From contig NZ_JANAFB010000006.1 in assembly GCF_024199905.1 (NCBI RefSeq), positions 1 through 64,000 of the forward strand: 64,000 nt of DNA, read 5' to 3'. Under the pieces are notes generated by a model. The model saw nothing but the letters and a program-made list of their open reading frames with translations. It was not told the DNA's origin and ran no database searches. Below, one piece after another: positions 24,756-33,190 of the stretch. The stretch's first letter is position 1. Each line of letters begins with the position of its first letter. Made by a program: the position numbers and the translations under genes. The DNA is from Rothia santali. Lineage in GTDB: Bacteria > Actinomycetota > Actinomycetes > Actinomycetales > Micrococcaceae.

Positions 24756-25403
24756 ATGGGCAGGCGTTCAACGGCGAACAAGCAGCAGGTGACTCGCGGG
24801 ATCATCGAGGCCGCCTCACGATGTTTCGCAGAATCCGGTTACGCCCAGATCACCGTTGACGACATCGCCCACGAAGCGAAGGTCTCGAAGCCGATGCTCT
24901 ACCGCTACTTCGACTCCAAGGCCGAGCTCTATGAGGACGTGTTGAACGCCCATGTCCGGGAGTTCATGGGCCGTCTGGATGTGATCCTGGATCGGTTCTT
25001 GATCTTGGATCAGGCCTCGATCGTTCGGGAACTGCCGATCCTCGCGGTCTTCGTGAACTATGCGAAAGACTCTGATGATGGGTATCAACTGCTCTTCGAG
25101 TCGGAGGCCATCCACGACCCGGAATTCTCCGGGATCGTCCACGATTTCATCCGCTCGCTGCGGACCAAACTCCTCTCCGTGCCCTACCGATGCTTCAGTG
25201 AAGGTGTCACCGATGAGGCCCGGCATGCCGAATCCCAGGTGATCCTCGGTTCGACGATCAACATCGCCCGAAGGATCAGCGGAGCTCGTACCGAGCTCGA
25301 GGTGGAAGAGCTGACGGGTCTGTATCGCTCGCTGCTGCTGTTGCCCAGGATCGCCGAGATCGAACCGGACTGCGTGAAGAACCAGCTGAGATTGGCCTGT
25401 TAG
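24756..25403 (+). CDS. TetR-family transcriptional regulator (intact paralogue)
   Basis: This protein is about 215 aa from ATG 24756, which follows AAGGA by 7 bp; ATG 24738 is an alternative. The N-terminal helix-turn-helix (ITVDDIAHEAKVSKPMLYRYFDSK) is followed by an all-helical ligand domain. It is the intact relative of the frameshifted copy at 6729. A perfect palindrome overlaps its promoter, so it probably represses itself. No obvious target operon is adjacent; the ligand is unknown. Confidence 0.92.
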   Translation: MGRRSTANKQQVTRGIIEAASRCFAESGYAQITVDDIAHEAKVSKPMLYRYFDSKAELYEDVLNAHVREFMGRLDVILDRFLILDQASIVRELPILAVFVNYAKDSDDGYQLLFESEAIHDPEFSGIVHDFIRSLRTKLLSVPYRCFSEGVTDEARHAESQVILGSTINIARRISGARTELEVEELTGLYRSLLLLPRIAEIEPDCVKNQLRLAC

Positions 25404-25878
25404 AACTTCAGGAACCGGTGGCGCGGTGTTTCTTGTCGTTATCCAGGACCTGGCGCCCGGAGAGATCCCGTCCCAGCCCGTCGTGTGCTTCTGGGCGAGG
25501 TGCGCCTCGCGGAGATCGGTGCGAATCGCCAGTCCCACCAGGGCGCCTGGCCAGCCTCACCCTATCGGGGGAGGCCGGCCAGGCATCAGAACTTGCCTAC
25601 GCAGCACCTATTTCACCGGTCCTGCGCAGGACTCGATGCACCGACCGGGCAGCACCGCAATCGACAAGGAGTAGCCACCGCGATCCGCGGGCCGCGATTC
25701 GTACTCCGGTCCAGTACTCTCGATCCGAGGATGACTCCAGGGCGCGGGCGGTGAGCTGTTGCAGGACCTGAAGTTCGCCCTACCACCCGTCATTATCCCG
25801 TCGTGCCAAGCGTGCGATCTCAGGCATCGCATGAGGCGATCCAGCTTCTTGCCGACATCAGCTGAAAGGCACCCCTCG
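25404..25878. other. Intergenic region with terminator
   Basis: A strong hairpin (GCCTGGCC at 25545 with GGCCAGGC at 25577, plus an inner AGCCTC/GAGGC stem) probably ends the TetR transcript. I see no gene in the rest. Confidence 0.55.
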
Positions 25879-26349
25879 ATGAGCACCACCTCCGCTGCCC
25901 GACCCCTGGGGCTGATCTTCGCCGCCTCTCACGAGGCGGCGATGGCTCAGAGTATCCAGCGCATGGAGTACGGACTGAAGCGCCTAGACGATGAACATCA
26001 GACCCTGCTGCGCTACGGGGCCAGCGCTGAGGCGCTTGCTGCAAACCGGCTGACCCACCACCACCTTCAAGACCGCTATGCACAGCTCACCGATGCCTGG
26101 CACGTCGTCCGAGCCGAGCTCGAACTGATGCAGTCTTACACCGCATCTGTGGACCCGCTGCTTCCCCACAGGATCCGAGCACACGCTGGTCAACACTGCC
26201 CTTCCACTGCCACTGGCGCCCACCGTCCAGTCATCACCTGCACATCACATCCGGTGGGGATCACTGGAAGCGTCTCGGATTCGATGTATCAGTGCGCTGG
26301 CTGCGCGGTCACCCTCGGCGAGACCTCCACTCCGACCCAGATCGCATGA
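25879..26349 (+). CDS. Hypothetical protein with C-terminal CxxC
   Basis: This 156-aa protein starts at ATG 25879 behind GAAAGGC. The first half is a helical pair (SHEAAMAQSIQRMEYGLKRLDDEHQTLLRYG; LTHHHLQDRYAQLTDAWHVVRAEL). The second half has a late YQCAGCAVTLG that may bind zinc with upstream His/Cys residues. The family is unrecognised. Confidence 0.55.
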   Translation: MSTTSAARPLGLIFAASHEAAMAQSIQRMEYGLKRLDDEHQTLLRYGASAEALAANRLTHHHLQDRYAQLTDAWHVVRAELELMQSYTASVDPLLPHRIRAHAGQHCPSTATGAHRPVITCTSHPVGITGSVSDSMYQCAGCAVTLGETSTPTQIA

Positions 26350-26374
26350 ACCTGGCTCACCTAGACTCGATCGC

Positions 26375-26852
26375 ATGAGGATCAGCGAGGAGCAGCGGTT
26401 CTGGCAGAAGGTCATCAAGGGGCCCCCGTGCGGATGACTGCTGGCTGTGGACCGGTGCGATTGGCGATGACGGGTACGGCCGATTCTGGACCACGCGCAA
26501 CGGGGACCAGAAGATGATCCGCGCCCACCGCTACTCCCTCGCCCAGACCCACGGCGGCCTGGAGGCTATCGCCGAGCTCGAGGCCTGCCACACCTGCGAT
26601 AACCCGATCTGCGTCCGCGTCGATGCGCACCACGTCTACCTCGGCACCCGGGTCGAGAACATGGCCGACCGCGCGCGACGTGGCCGGCACAACCGACAGA
26701 CCGCGGCGCAGTTCTGGCGGTACCAGTCCCAGCAGGAACGCGCGGGCATGGCACGCGCCCTACGCGACCATGTCCTGGCCCACGGATGGGATCAGTCGAT
26801 GATCGCTCACCTGTTACGGGGGGCTACCACGGGTCAGGGGCAGTTATTTTGA
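26375..26852 (+). pseudogene. HNH endonuclease with one frameshift
   Basis: ATG 26375 (MRISEEQRFWQKVI) is followed at 26423-26427 by a run of five C after which the frame changes by +1. The rest then reads DDCWLWTGAIGDDGYGRFW, an HR, and the HNH core CHTCDNPICVRVDAHHVYLGTRVENM. The family nicks or cuts DNA and is common in plasmids and phages. One C fewer would restore a protein of about 158 aa. TAGACT 7 nt before the ATG suggests a leaderless mRNA. Confidence 0.75.
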
Positions 26853-27153
26853 AGACCACCACGGTCAGCACGGCATCGTCGGGCATCGAGGGGTAGAAGT
26901 TGGTGCGCAGGTCCTCCACGAAGACGGCCATGTCCGTGCCGGGGAGTGCGTGGGCTTGTTCTGCGGTGAGCCGCGCGGCCGGGTAGGACTCGACGCTTTC
27001 GACCCATCCACGCATCGGCGGATAGTTCTCGTCGTCCCCGAAGTGGAAGGTGGCGGAGCCGGGGTGGATCTTCTCGTTCCAGCGCACGGTGGTTTGTTTC
27101 TGGTGGCGCAGGATCGGCCCGTAGTAGCTGGGGTGGAACATGATCTGCTGCAT
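26824..27153 (-). CDS. ASCH-domain protein
   Basis: This 109-aa protein matches the ASCH fold (PUA-related): YYGPILRHQKQTTVRWNEKIHPGSATFHFGDD, then MRGWVESVESYPAARLTAEQA. The bacterial relative YqfB is an N4-acetylcytidine amidohydrolase; other members bind RNA. GGAGGAA precedes the start. It follows the gene at 27174-27578 by 20 bp in the same direction and probably shares its promoter near the candidate oriT. Confidence 0.75.
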   Translation of the reverse strand: MQQIMFHPSYYGPILRHQKQTTVRWNEKIHPGSATFHFGDDENYPPMRGWVESVESYPAARLTAEQAHALPGTDMAVFVEDLRTNFYPSMPDDAVLTVVVFKITAPDPW

Positions 27154-27173
27154 CGATGATTCCTCCGGGTGGA

Positions 27174-27578
27174 TCAGGCAGCGGCTGCGCTCACCGAATC
27201 CTGCGTGGCTGCGTCGTTCGTCGACGAATCCGCGGCTGCGGTCTTGCTGGCACCGAGCTTGAGGTATCGGGCGACCTCACCGGTGGTGAGTTCCAGGCGT
27301 TCGGCGATCTGAGCGTTCTTCAGCCCCTCGGCCTTCATCTGCTGCACGTAGGTGGTCGCGTTCTCCGCCGGGGCATCGAGGCCCTTCAGCTGCTCCTCGA
27401 GCTCGGCGATCTTTGCCCGCAGCTCCTCGCGCTTGGCATCGACCTCCAGGGTCTCGGAGAAGAACCCCTCAGCCGCACCCAGCAGGCGCTGCTCGCGTTC
27501 CATCTGCGCGGCCGCCGCCGCCCGCGCGCGTTCCCGCGCGGCGATCTTCGTGGACGACTTTCGCTTCGGTGCAGCCAT
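27174..27578 (-). CDS. Coiled-coil/helix-turn-helix protein beside the relaxase
   Basis: This 134-aa protein starts at ATG 27578 (MAAPKRKSSTKIAARERARAAA). A basic N terminus and a heptad-rich helix (residues about 20-70, RLLGAAEGFF through EELRAKIAELEEQLKGL) are followed by a helix-turn-helix (LKNAQIAERLELTTGEVARYLKL) and an Ala/Ser-rich tail. It is divergent from the relaxase across the candidate oriT, the position of oriT-accessory DNA-binding proteins in many plasmids. That role is inferred. Confidence 0.6.
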   Translation of the reverse strand: MAAPKRKSSTKIAARERARAAAAAQMEREQRLLGAAEGFFSETLEVDAKREELRAKIAELEEQLKGLDAPAENATTYVQQMKAEGLKNAQIAERLELTTGEVARYLKLGASKTAAADSSTNDAATQDSVSAAAA

Positions 27579-27703
27579 GATTCTTCCCCTCACATCACTA
27601 GCGGTCACAGACCCGAAAACTCCTGGTCGGGTAGGTACTGCCGAGTCTACACAGCGGCGTCCCACGACGACGCACGATCCATGACCCGAGGCCCGCCGCG
27701 GGC

Positions 27704-27739
27704 GCCGGTGCTGAGCCACTTCGGTGGCTCAGCACCGGC
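27704..27739. repeat. Perfect 16-bp stem with TTCG loop in the candidate oriT
   Basis: GCCGGTGCTGAGCCAC, TTCG, GTGGCTCAGCACCGGC. A C(UUCG)G tetraloop makes this an exceptionally stable hairpin. It lies in the 530-bp gap between two divergent genes, so it terminates neither. Confidence 0.75.
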
Positions 27740-27778
27740 AACCGCGGAACGGTTTTACACCGTCGGCACGCTGCACCC

Positions 27779-27839
27779 AGGACGAGTCAGCCACCGTCCC
27801 AGCGAACACTTGCGTCTCATTGTCAGGCTGACTCGTCCT
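27779..27839. repeat. 14-bp inverted repeat with 33-bp spacer, candidate oriT
   Basis: AGGACGAGTCAGCC (27779-27792) and GGCTGACTCGTCCT (27826-27839) are perfect complements. Nearby are two GTGCACAGC copies (about 27841 and 27916). Inverted repeats directly upstream of a MobF relaxase gene are the usual form of oriT. Confidence 0.6.
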
Positions 27840-28098
27840 GTGCACAGCTCACGGCCATGGACAATCCCTGCACACAACCTCTCCCCCGCAAGCTCCTCCG
27901 AAGTTGTGCACAGCGCTTGACCACAGCCGTGGCCTCCCGTGCAAAACCGCGAGCATCACAGATGCTCGGACACCCTGAAGCGTCCAGAGCTGTTCCTCGT
28001 CGTTCCTCCTCGGACTCTGAACCCTTCAACGTCGTCACACCTCATGCATCCAATAACTACGGGACTGCTATTCTGAGCAATTCATAATTAGATGCGTG

Positions 28099-28104
28099 TA
28101 GAAT
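28099..28104 (+). promoter_or_regulatory. Leaderless -10 box (TAGAAT) of the relaxase gene
   Basis: TAGAAT lies 7 nt before ATG 28112, and no ribosome site is present. Confidence 0.6.
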
Positions 28105-28111
28105 CGTGCGC

Positions 28112-31100
28112 ATGATGACCGTTCACAAGCTGTCGGCAGGCGACGGCTACCGCTACTACACCCACGAGGTGGCCAGCGGCGATCAGCTACGCGCTGAGGG
28201 ACGGGAACTCGGGGACTACTACACCGTCGACGGGATGCCCCCGGGCCAGTGGGTCGGTCGAGGCATCGGCCATCTGGAGGTATCCGGCGAGGTCACCGAG
28301 GCGCAGATGGAAGCGCTGTTCGGCAACGCCGATGCCCCCATCGACCCCGAGAAGCTACGGGAAGCTTTCGCTGAAGCGCACCACAAGCACGAAGACGTCT
28401 ATGCCCGTGTCATGGACCAGCAGCGCGTCGCCGCGGCGCAGAACGCATGGTTAGTTGTCGAGCCCTACCAGCAGGGAGCGACCCAGGAAGCCATCGCGCT
28501 GAAGGTCTCCGAGTCTCTGCCGGAGGGGCAGAGCATCGGCCAGACCGCGGTTGCAGCGCGACTGAATCAGTACCGTCTCGCGGGTAATGACATCGTGAAG
28601 ATGAACCACCTCGACGGTGGGATGATCCCGCCGAATCGGCAGCAGTTCATCGACAGCTACTCGATGACTCCTGCCGAGACCAAGCACGCCGAATCCCTAG
28701 CAGCCAAGACCGCCGAGACCGAATCCGGGGACTGGCTGAAGGCCCAGCGGCTCGGGGGCAAGCCGCGCGAGTATCAGCCCAGTGAGTTCATGAACCGGGT
28801 CTCAGAAGAGGTCCGCCGGCACACCGCCACCCAGCACGAAGAACCCACCGGTGAGCAGACCAAGGCGATCCGGAACCGGGTCGGCGGGCAGCTCTACCGG
28901 GAGCTGCACGGACGCGATGCCACTCCCCCGGAACTTGTCCGATTCATCGCCAACGAGTCCAAGCCCAAGCAGCAGTCGGTCGCTGGCTACGACCTGGTCT
29001 TCACCCCGGTGAAGTCCGTGTCGATGGCCTGGGGACTCGGCGACACCCAACTACGCGAAGGCATCGAAGCCGCCCACAACAAGGCCGTCGCCGAGACCCT
29101 GACCTACCTCGAGGACAACGCCCTCTACACCCGACGTGGCCGGGATGGGGTGCGGCAGATCGACGTCGACGGCGGGCTGATCGCCACGAAGTTCCGCCAC
29201 TACGACAACCGCACCGGGGACCCGAACCTCCACGATCACCTCGTGGTCGCCAACAGGGTCAAGGGTGCGGATGGGAAGTGGTCCACGGTCGATGGGCGGA
29301 TGTTCTACCAGTACAACGTCGCGGCTTCCGAGCACTACAACGCCCGGATTCGTGAGCACCTGATGAGTGATCTCGGGGTGACTTTCGATGCGCGGGAGCA
29401 GCGGGGCAAGAAGATCTGGGAGCTCTCCGGCTTCACCCCGGACATGCTCTCGGAGTTCTCCTCCCGGCGGGTCTCGATCGACACCGCCCTGAAGAACCTC
29501 GAGCGGGACTTGATCGAACGCAACGGCCACGCCCCGACGCAGAAACAGCGCATCGCCTTATCCCAGCAGGCGACCCTGGCGACCCGGCCGACGAAGGACG
29601 GGCCGAGGTCCCTGGAGCAGATGAACGAGCAGTGGCAGGCCCAGGCGAAGGCCAAGACGAAGGACCTGCCCCTGGGCGAGAAGCTCCTGCCGTTCATCCA
29701 GAACAGTGCCCCCACCGATGAGAACGGTATCCGCCGCGGCCCCGGTGGCGGGGATGAACCGGGCCCCACGATCACCCCGACCGAGCACGCCCCGGGCATC
29801 CTCGAGGACCTGGAGGAGTCGAAGTCCACCTGGCGGATCTCCGACATTCAGGCCGCCACCGAACGCTACCTCGGGGACACCTTCCCGAACCAGATCATCC
29901 CCACCGCCACCGTTGCCGAGACGGTAGCCGCGGTGCGGGAGTCCTCCATCGGAATGACCCCGCACGATGACCTCCCGATCCCCGGTGCCTACCGGCGCGC
30001 GGACGGTTCTTCGATGTACCGGGTCGCCGGCAACGAACGCTTCACCTCCGCAGGTGTGATCGCCGCGGAACAGCACATCCTCGATGCCGCGGCCACCTCC
30101 CAGGTCATTCCCACCGCCACGCACGACGTCTTCCAGAACGCCTTGGGGCAGGTCGACCCCACACGGATCTCGGCCGCGCAGATCGCGATGGCCCGAGAGT
30201 TCACCACCGGAGAGCGACTGCTGGCCGTGGGCATCGGGCCGGCCGGTGCGGGTAAGACCACCTCGATGAAGCTCACCGTCGCCACCGTCGAAGGCGCCGG
30301 GAACAGCGTGCACGGGCTTGCGCCCACGGCGGCCGCGGCATCGGTGATGAGCACCGAACTCGGTATCCAGGCGACCACGATCGACTCCCTGCTCGGGCCC
30401 AACGGGGCCGAGGCGATCGAGAAGATCACCCCAGGCGACATGCTCCTGGTCGACGAGATCGGCATGGCCACCTCCCCGAAGCTCTCCGCCCTGCTGGACG
30501 TCGCCGAGCAGCGAGGCGCGGTCGTGCGCGGCATCGGTGACCAGCGGCAGCTCGCAGCGATCGGCGCCGGCGGTGCGCTGCGCCTGATCGACCAGCAGGT
30601 CGGTGCGGTCCACCTCGAGGACGTCTTCCGCTTCCGCAACGCCGACGGCACCGTGAACCACGAGGAGGTCGCCGCGTCCCTCGCGCTGCGCGAACCTGCG
30701 GCCCGCGGGGAGGACAAGCCCTTCGACTGGTACCTCGAGAATGGGCGGGTCACCGCTGGTGATCGCGATGTCATGGTCAAGGACCTGTTCACCAACTGGG
30801 TGACCCAGACCGAGGCCGGCAAGACCTCGCTGATGATGGCCCCGACCAACGACCTGGTCGACGAGCTCAACGAACTTGCCCAGGCCCGCCAGGCCCAGCG
30901 CGGCAAGCTCGACACGACTGGCCCGAACTTCACCACCGCTTCCAGTCACACCGTGCACGCTGGGGACACCATCGTCACCCGCCAGAACGCCCGCGCCCTG
31001 TCCACGAACCAGGGTAAGGACTTCGTGAAGAACGGGGACCTGTGGAACGTGGAGAAGATCAACGCCGACGGGTCGTTGAAGGTCCAGCACGAGAACCACC

Positions 31101-32824
31101 ACGGCGTGCTCACCTTGCCGGCTTGGTACACCCGGGAGAACGTGGAGCTGGGCTACGCCTACACCGGCAACCGCGCCCAAGGCGCCCAGGCCCAGACCGC
31201 CGGCGCGATCCTCACCAGTAGCACCGACCGCGCCGGTGCCTACGTCCAGGGCACCCGCGGGCAGGAAGACAACCGGTTCTTCGTCGTAGTCGACGAGACC
31301 ACCACACGCGATACCGTCCTGGAGACCATCGCCGGGAACTACGACCGCGACCTGTCCGTGCACGAGCAGACCCAGGCCGAGCGCGACACCCACCGGTCCG
31401 TGCCGCAGCGCCTGTCGAAGTACGAGGACCTGGAGCTCTACGCCCAGGAGCACGCGATGGCCCACGTAGCCCGCGAGGCCCTGGGTCGTGGCCGCGGCAA
31501 CGAGATCGTCGGTTGCGAGGCGTGGCCGGCCCTGGCGCATGAGCTGGCCGATGCCACCGAGCACGGCCTGGATCCCGCCGGGGTGCTGGCGCGGGCGCAC
31601 GATCAGCGGGACTTCGCCAACGTCGAGGATGACGCCGCGGTGCTGCACTGGCGCATCCAAGGACTGCGCGCAGCCGATGACGCCAAGCTTGATGCCGGGC
31701 ACCCGCGCCCGTTCGCCGCGGTGCCCGACGAGCACCTGAACGAGCTCGCGACCCGCGCGGCCGCGAAGCAGCCGGCCCCCGAACCGGTGCTCGAGGACCC
31801 GAAGTGGCATACCCGCGAGTACGGCATGACCCCCACGCCCGAGTTGAACGCGCGCCGGGCGGAGCTGGCCGCGACGATGCGCGAGAACTCGAGCCCGCAG
31901 GATCGGTGGAAGATGGCCGAGATGGACGCAGAGGTCACCCGGCGTCGTTGGTCGACCCCGGCTCAGAAGGAGGCGGAGGAGATCGCCCGCGGGGAACGCG
32001 CGCGCGTGGAGCCCGGGCAGGACCACCACCTCACGCTGGCGCAGGCGTTGCGGGAGGAGCAGAAGATCCGCGCCGGACTGCTGCCCACCCGGGAAACCCC
32101 CGAGGTCCAGGCGCCGGAGAAGATCAGTCGCGGGGTCTCGGGGCACACGGTGAGCACGTACTGGCAGGACTACCAGTACACCCCGGCCGCCACCCGCGAG
32201 ATGCTGGGCAAGCACCACGAGCAGATCGGCGAGCTGAACCGTCTCCGTGGGACCCAGATCGCCGAGCAGAAGCCCGTGTGGGCTGAGGCCCTGGGCGAGG
32301 TGCCGGCCAACCCGCGTAACGCCGAACGCTGGTACCGGGTGGCCGGTGAGGTCGATGCGTACCGGGCGAAGTACAACATCGCCGATACCGAGCCGGCACC
32401 GGTGCCGAAGGACTACGCTGCATCCGAGCGGGGCCAGTATCTCGCGCAGCAGGTCGTGGACGTGCACAAGCGCGGTGCACTCTCGAACCGGCCCGCGCGA
32501 TCGGCGATCGAGAATGAGGCCACCGCCGAGCAGGTCGTGAAGCAGCGCGCCGAGACCGAGCAGCCGAGCCCGGCGGAGCAGAAGATCGACCCGGTCACCG
32601 CCGAGCGCAACGCGAAGCTGGACCGGCTGATGAACCGCACGAAGAAGAACCAGCCCACCCAGGCCCCGGAGAAGGCCGAGGACCGGAAGGACTCGATGCG
32701 CGAGAAGATCCGCAGGATCGAGGAGGCGCGCAAGCAGCAGCCCAACCGCGCCCCCGGGTACAAGCCCGGGCCCGAGCAGCCGAAGCCGACCGGACCCCGC
32801 CGCGGAATGGGCCCCGGCCTGTAG
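28112..32824 (+). CDS. MobF-family conjugative relaxase/helicase (TrwC/TraA-like)
   Basis: This is a roughly 1570-aa protein. The N-terminal TrwC relaxase domain has tyrosines at 13, 15 and 16 and the metal-binding histidines in HYDNRTGDPNLHDH (third and second positions near 374 and 376). It would nick oriT and stay covalently bound to the 5' end. A superfamily I helicase follows, with Walker A GPAGAGKT at about 709, VDEIGM, GDQRQL and the late GYAYTGNRAQGAQ motif. The last 70 or so residues are basic and low in structure (RLMNRTKK, MREKI, YKPGP) and resemble the tail of the nucleotidyltransferase at 33177. The start is chosen from the leaderless promoter. Confidence 0.95.
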   Translation: MMTVHKLSAGDGYRYYTHEVASGDQLRAEGRELGDYYTVDGMPPGQWVGRGIGHLEVSGEVTEAQMEALFGNADAPIDPEKLREAFAEAHHKHEDVYARVMDQQRVAAAQNAWLVVEPYQQGATQEAIALKVSESLPEGQSIGQTAVAARLNQYRLAGNDIVKMNHLDGGMIPPNRQQFIDSYSMTPAETKHAESLAAKTAETESGDWLKAQRLGGKPREYQPSEFMNRVSEEVRRHTATQHEEPTGEQTKAIRNRVGGQLYRELHGRDATPPELVRFIANESKPKQQSVAGYDLVFTPVKSVSMAWGLGDTQLREGIEAAHNKAVAETLTYLEDNALYTRRGRDGVRQIDVDGGLIATKFRHYDNRTGDPNLHDHLVVANRVKGADGKWSTVDGRMFYQYNVAASEHYNARIREHLMSDLGVTFDAREQRGKKIWELSGFTPDMLSEFSSRRVSIDTALKNLERDLIERNGHAPTQKQRIALSQQATLATRPTKDGPRSLEQMNEQWQAQAKAKTKDLPLGEKLLPFIQNSAPTDENGIRRGPGGGDEPGPTITPTEHAPGILEDLEESKSTWRISDIQAATERYLGDTFPNQIIPTATVAETVAAVRESSIGMTPHDDLPIPGAYRRADGSSMYRVAGNERFTSAGVIAAEQHILDAAATSQVIPTATHDVFQNALGQVDPTRISAAQIAMAREFTTGERLLAVGIGPAGAGKTTSMKLTVATVEGAGNSVHGLAPTAAAASVMSTELGIQATTIDSLLGPNGAEAIEKITPGDMLLVDEIGMATSPKLSALLDVAEQRGAVVRGIGDQRQLAAIGAGGALRLIDQQVGAVHLEDVFRFRNADGTVNHEEVAASLALREPAARGEDKPFDWYLENGRVTAGDRDVMVKDLFTNWVTQTEAGKTSLMMAPTNDLVDELNELAQARQAQRGKLDTTGPNFTTASSHTVHAGDTIVTRQNARALSTNQGKDFVKNGDLWNVEKINADGSLKVQHENHHGVLTLPAWYTRENVELGYAYTGNRAQGAQAQTAGAILTSSTDRAGAYVQGTRGQEDNRFFVVVDETTTRDTVLETIAGNYDRDLSVHEQTQAERDTHRSVPQRLSKYEDLELYAQEHAMAHVAREALGRGRGNEIVGCEAWPALAHELADATEHGLDPAGVLARAHDQRDFANVEDDAAVLHWRIQGLRAADDAKLDAGHPRPFAAVPDEHLNELATRAAAKQPAPEPVLEDPKWHTREYGMTPTPELNARRAELAATMRENSSPQDRWKMAEMDAEVTRRRWSTPAQKEAEEIARGERARVEPGQDHHLTLAQALREEQKIRAGLLPTRETPEVQAPEKISRGVSGHTVSTYWQDYQYTPAATREMLGKHHEQIGELNRLRGTQIAEQKPVWAEALGEVPANPRNAERWYRVAGEVDAYRAKYNIADTEPAPVPKDYAASERGQYLAQQVVDVHKRGALSNRPARSAIENEATAEQVVKQRAETEQPSPAEQKIDPVTAERNAKLDRLMNRTKKNQPTQAPEKAEDRKDSMREKIRRIEEARKQQPNRAPGYKPGPEQPKPTGPRRGMGPGL

Positions 32825-32851
32825 CGTTGTAGATACCAGAAGGAGGCCAGC

Positions 32852-33190
32852 ATGACCGTTGAGAACCGTCTCAGTTTCGCAAACCGGAAGGTCTACTCGA
32901 TCCCGGAGCGCTGGGAGGACCTGCACGGGCCCGACCACGGCGTGCTCGAGCTGCCCAACGCCCTGCACTGGGTCCCTGACCGCCGGATCGACCTGACGAA
33001 CCCTGGCCAGCTGCGCATGGGCTACCGCGCGGTGCTCTGCGAAGGCCTCCCGAAGGACCAGGAGAAGTACCTGAACCCCGATCTGCTGCGCTCGATCTGG
33101 GCCGACATGATCATGCCCCCGCGCGTGCGCGCCCTCTGGCGCGCCCACTTCCCCGAGCACCTGCCGGAGACACCCTATGGCGTCCTCTAA
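32852..33190 (+). CDS. Small partner of the AbiEii-like nucleotidyltransferase
   Basis: This 112-aa soluble protein sits behind a strong AGAAGGAGG site, 27 bp after the relaxase gene. Contents: RKVYSIPERWEDLHGPDHGVLELP, then LNPDLLRSIWADMIMPPRVRALWRAHFPEHLP. Its end overlaps the nucleotidyltransferase start by 14 bp, so the two are coupled. Its position matches AbiEi-type antitoxins, but it lacks their winged helix, so any antitoxin role is only positional. Confidence 0.6.
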   Translation: MTVENRLSFANRKVYSIPERWEDLHGPDHGVLELPNALHWVPDRRIDLTNPGQLRMGYRAVLCEGLPKDQEKYLNPDLLRSIWADMIMPPRVRALWRAHFPEHLPETPYGVL

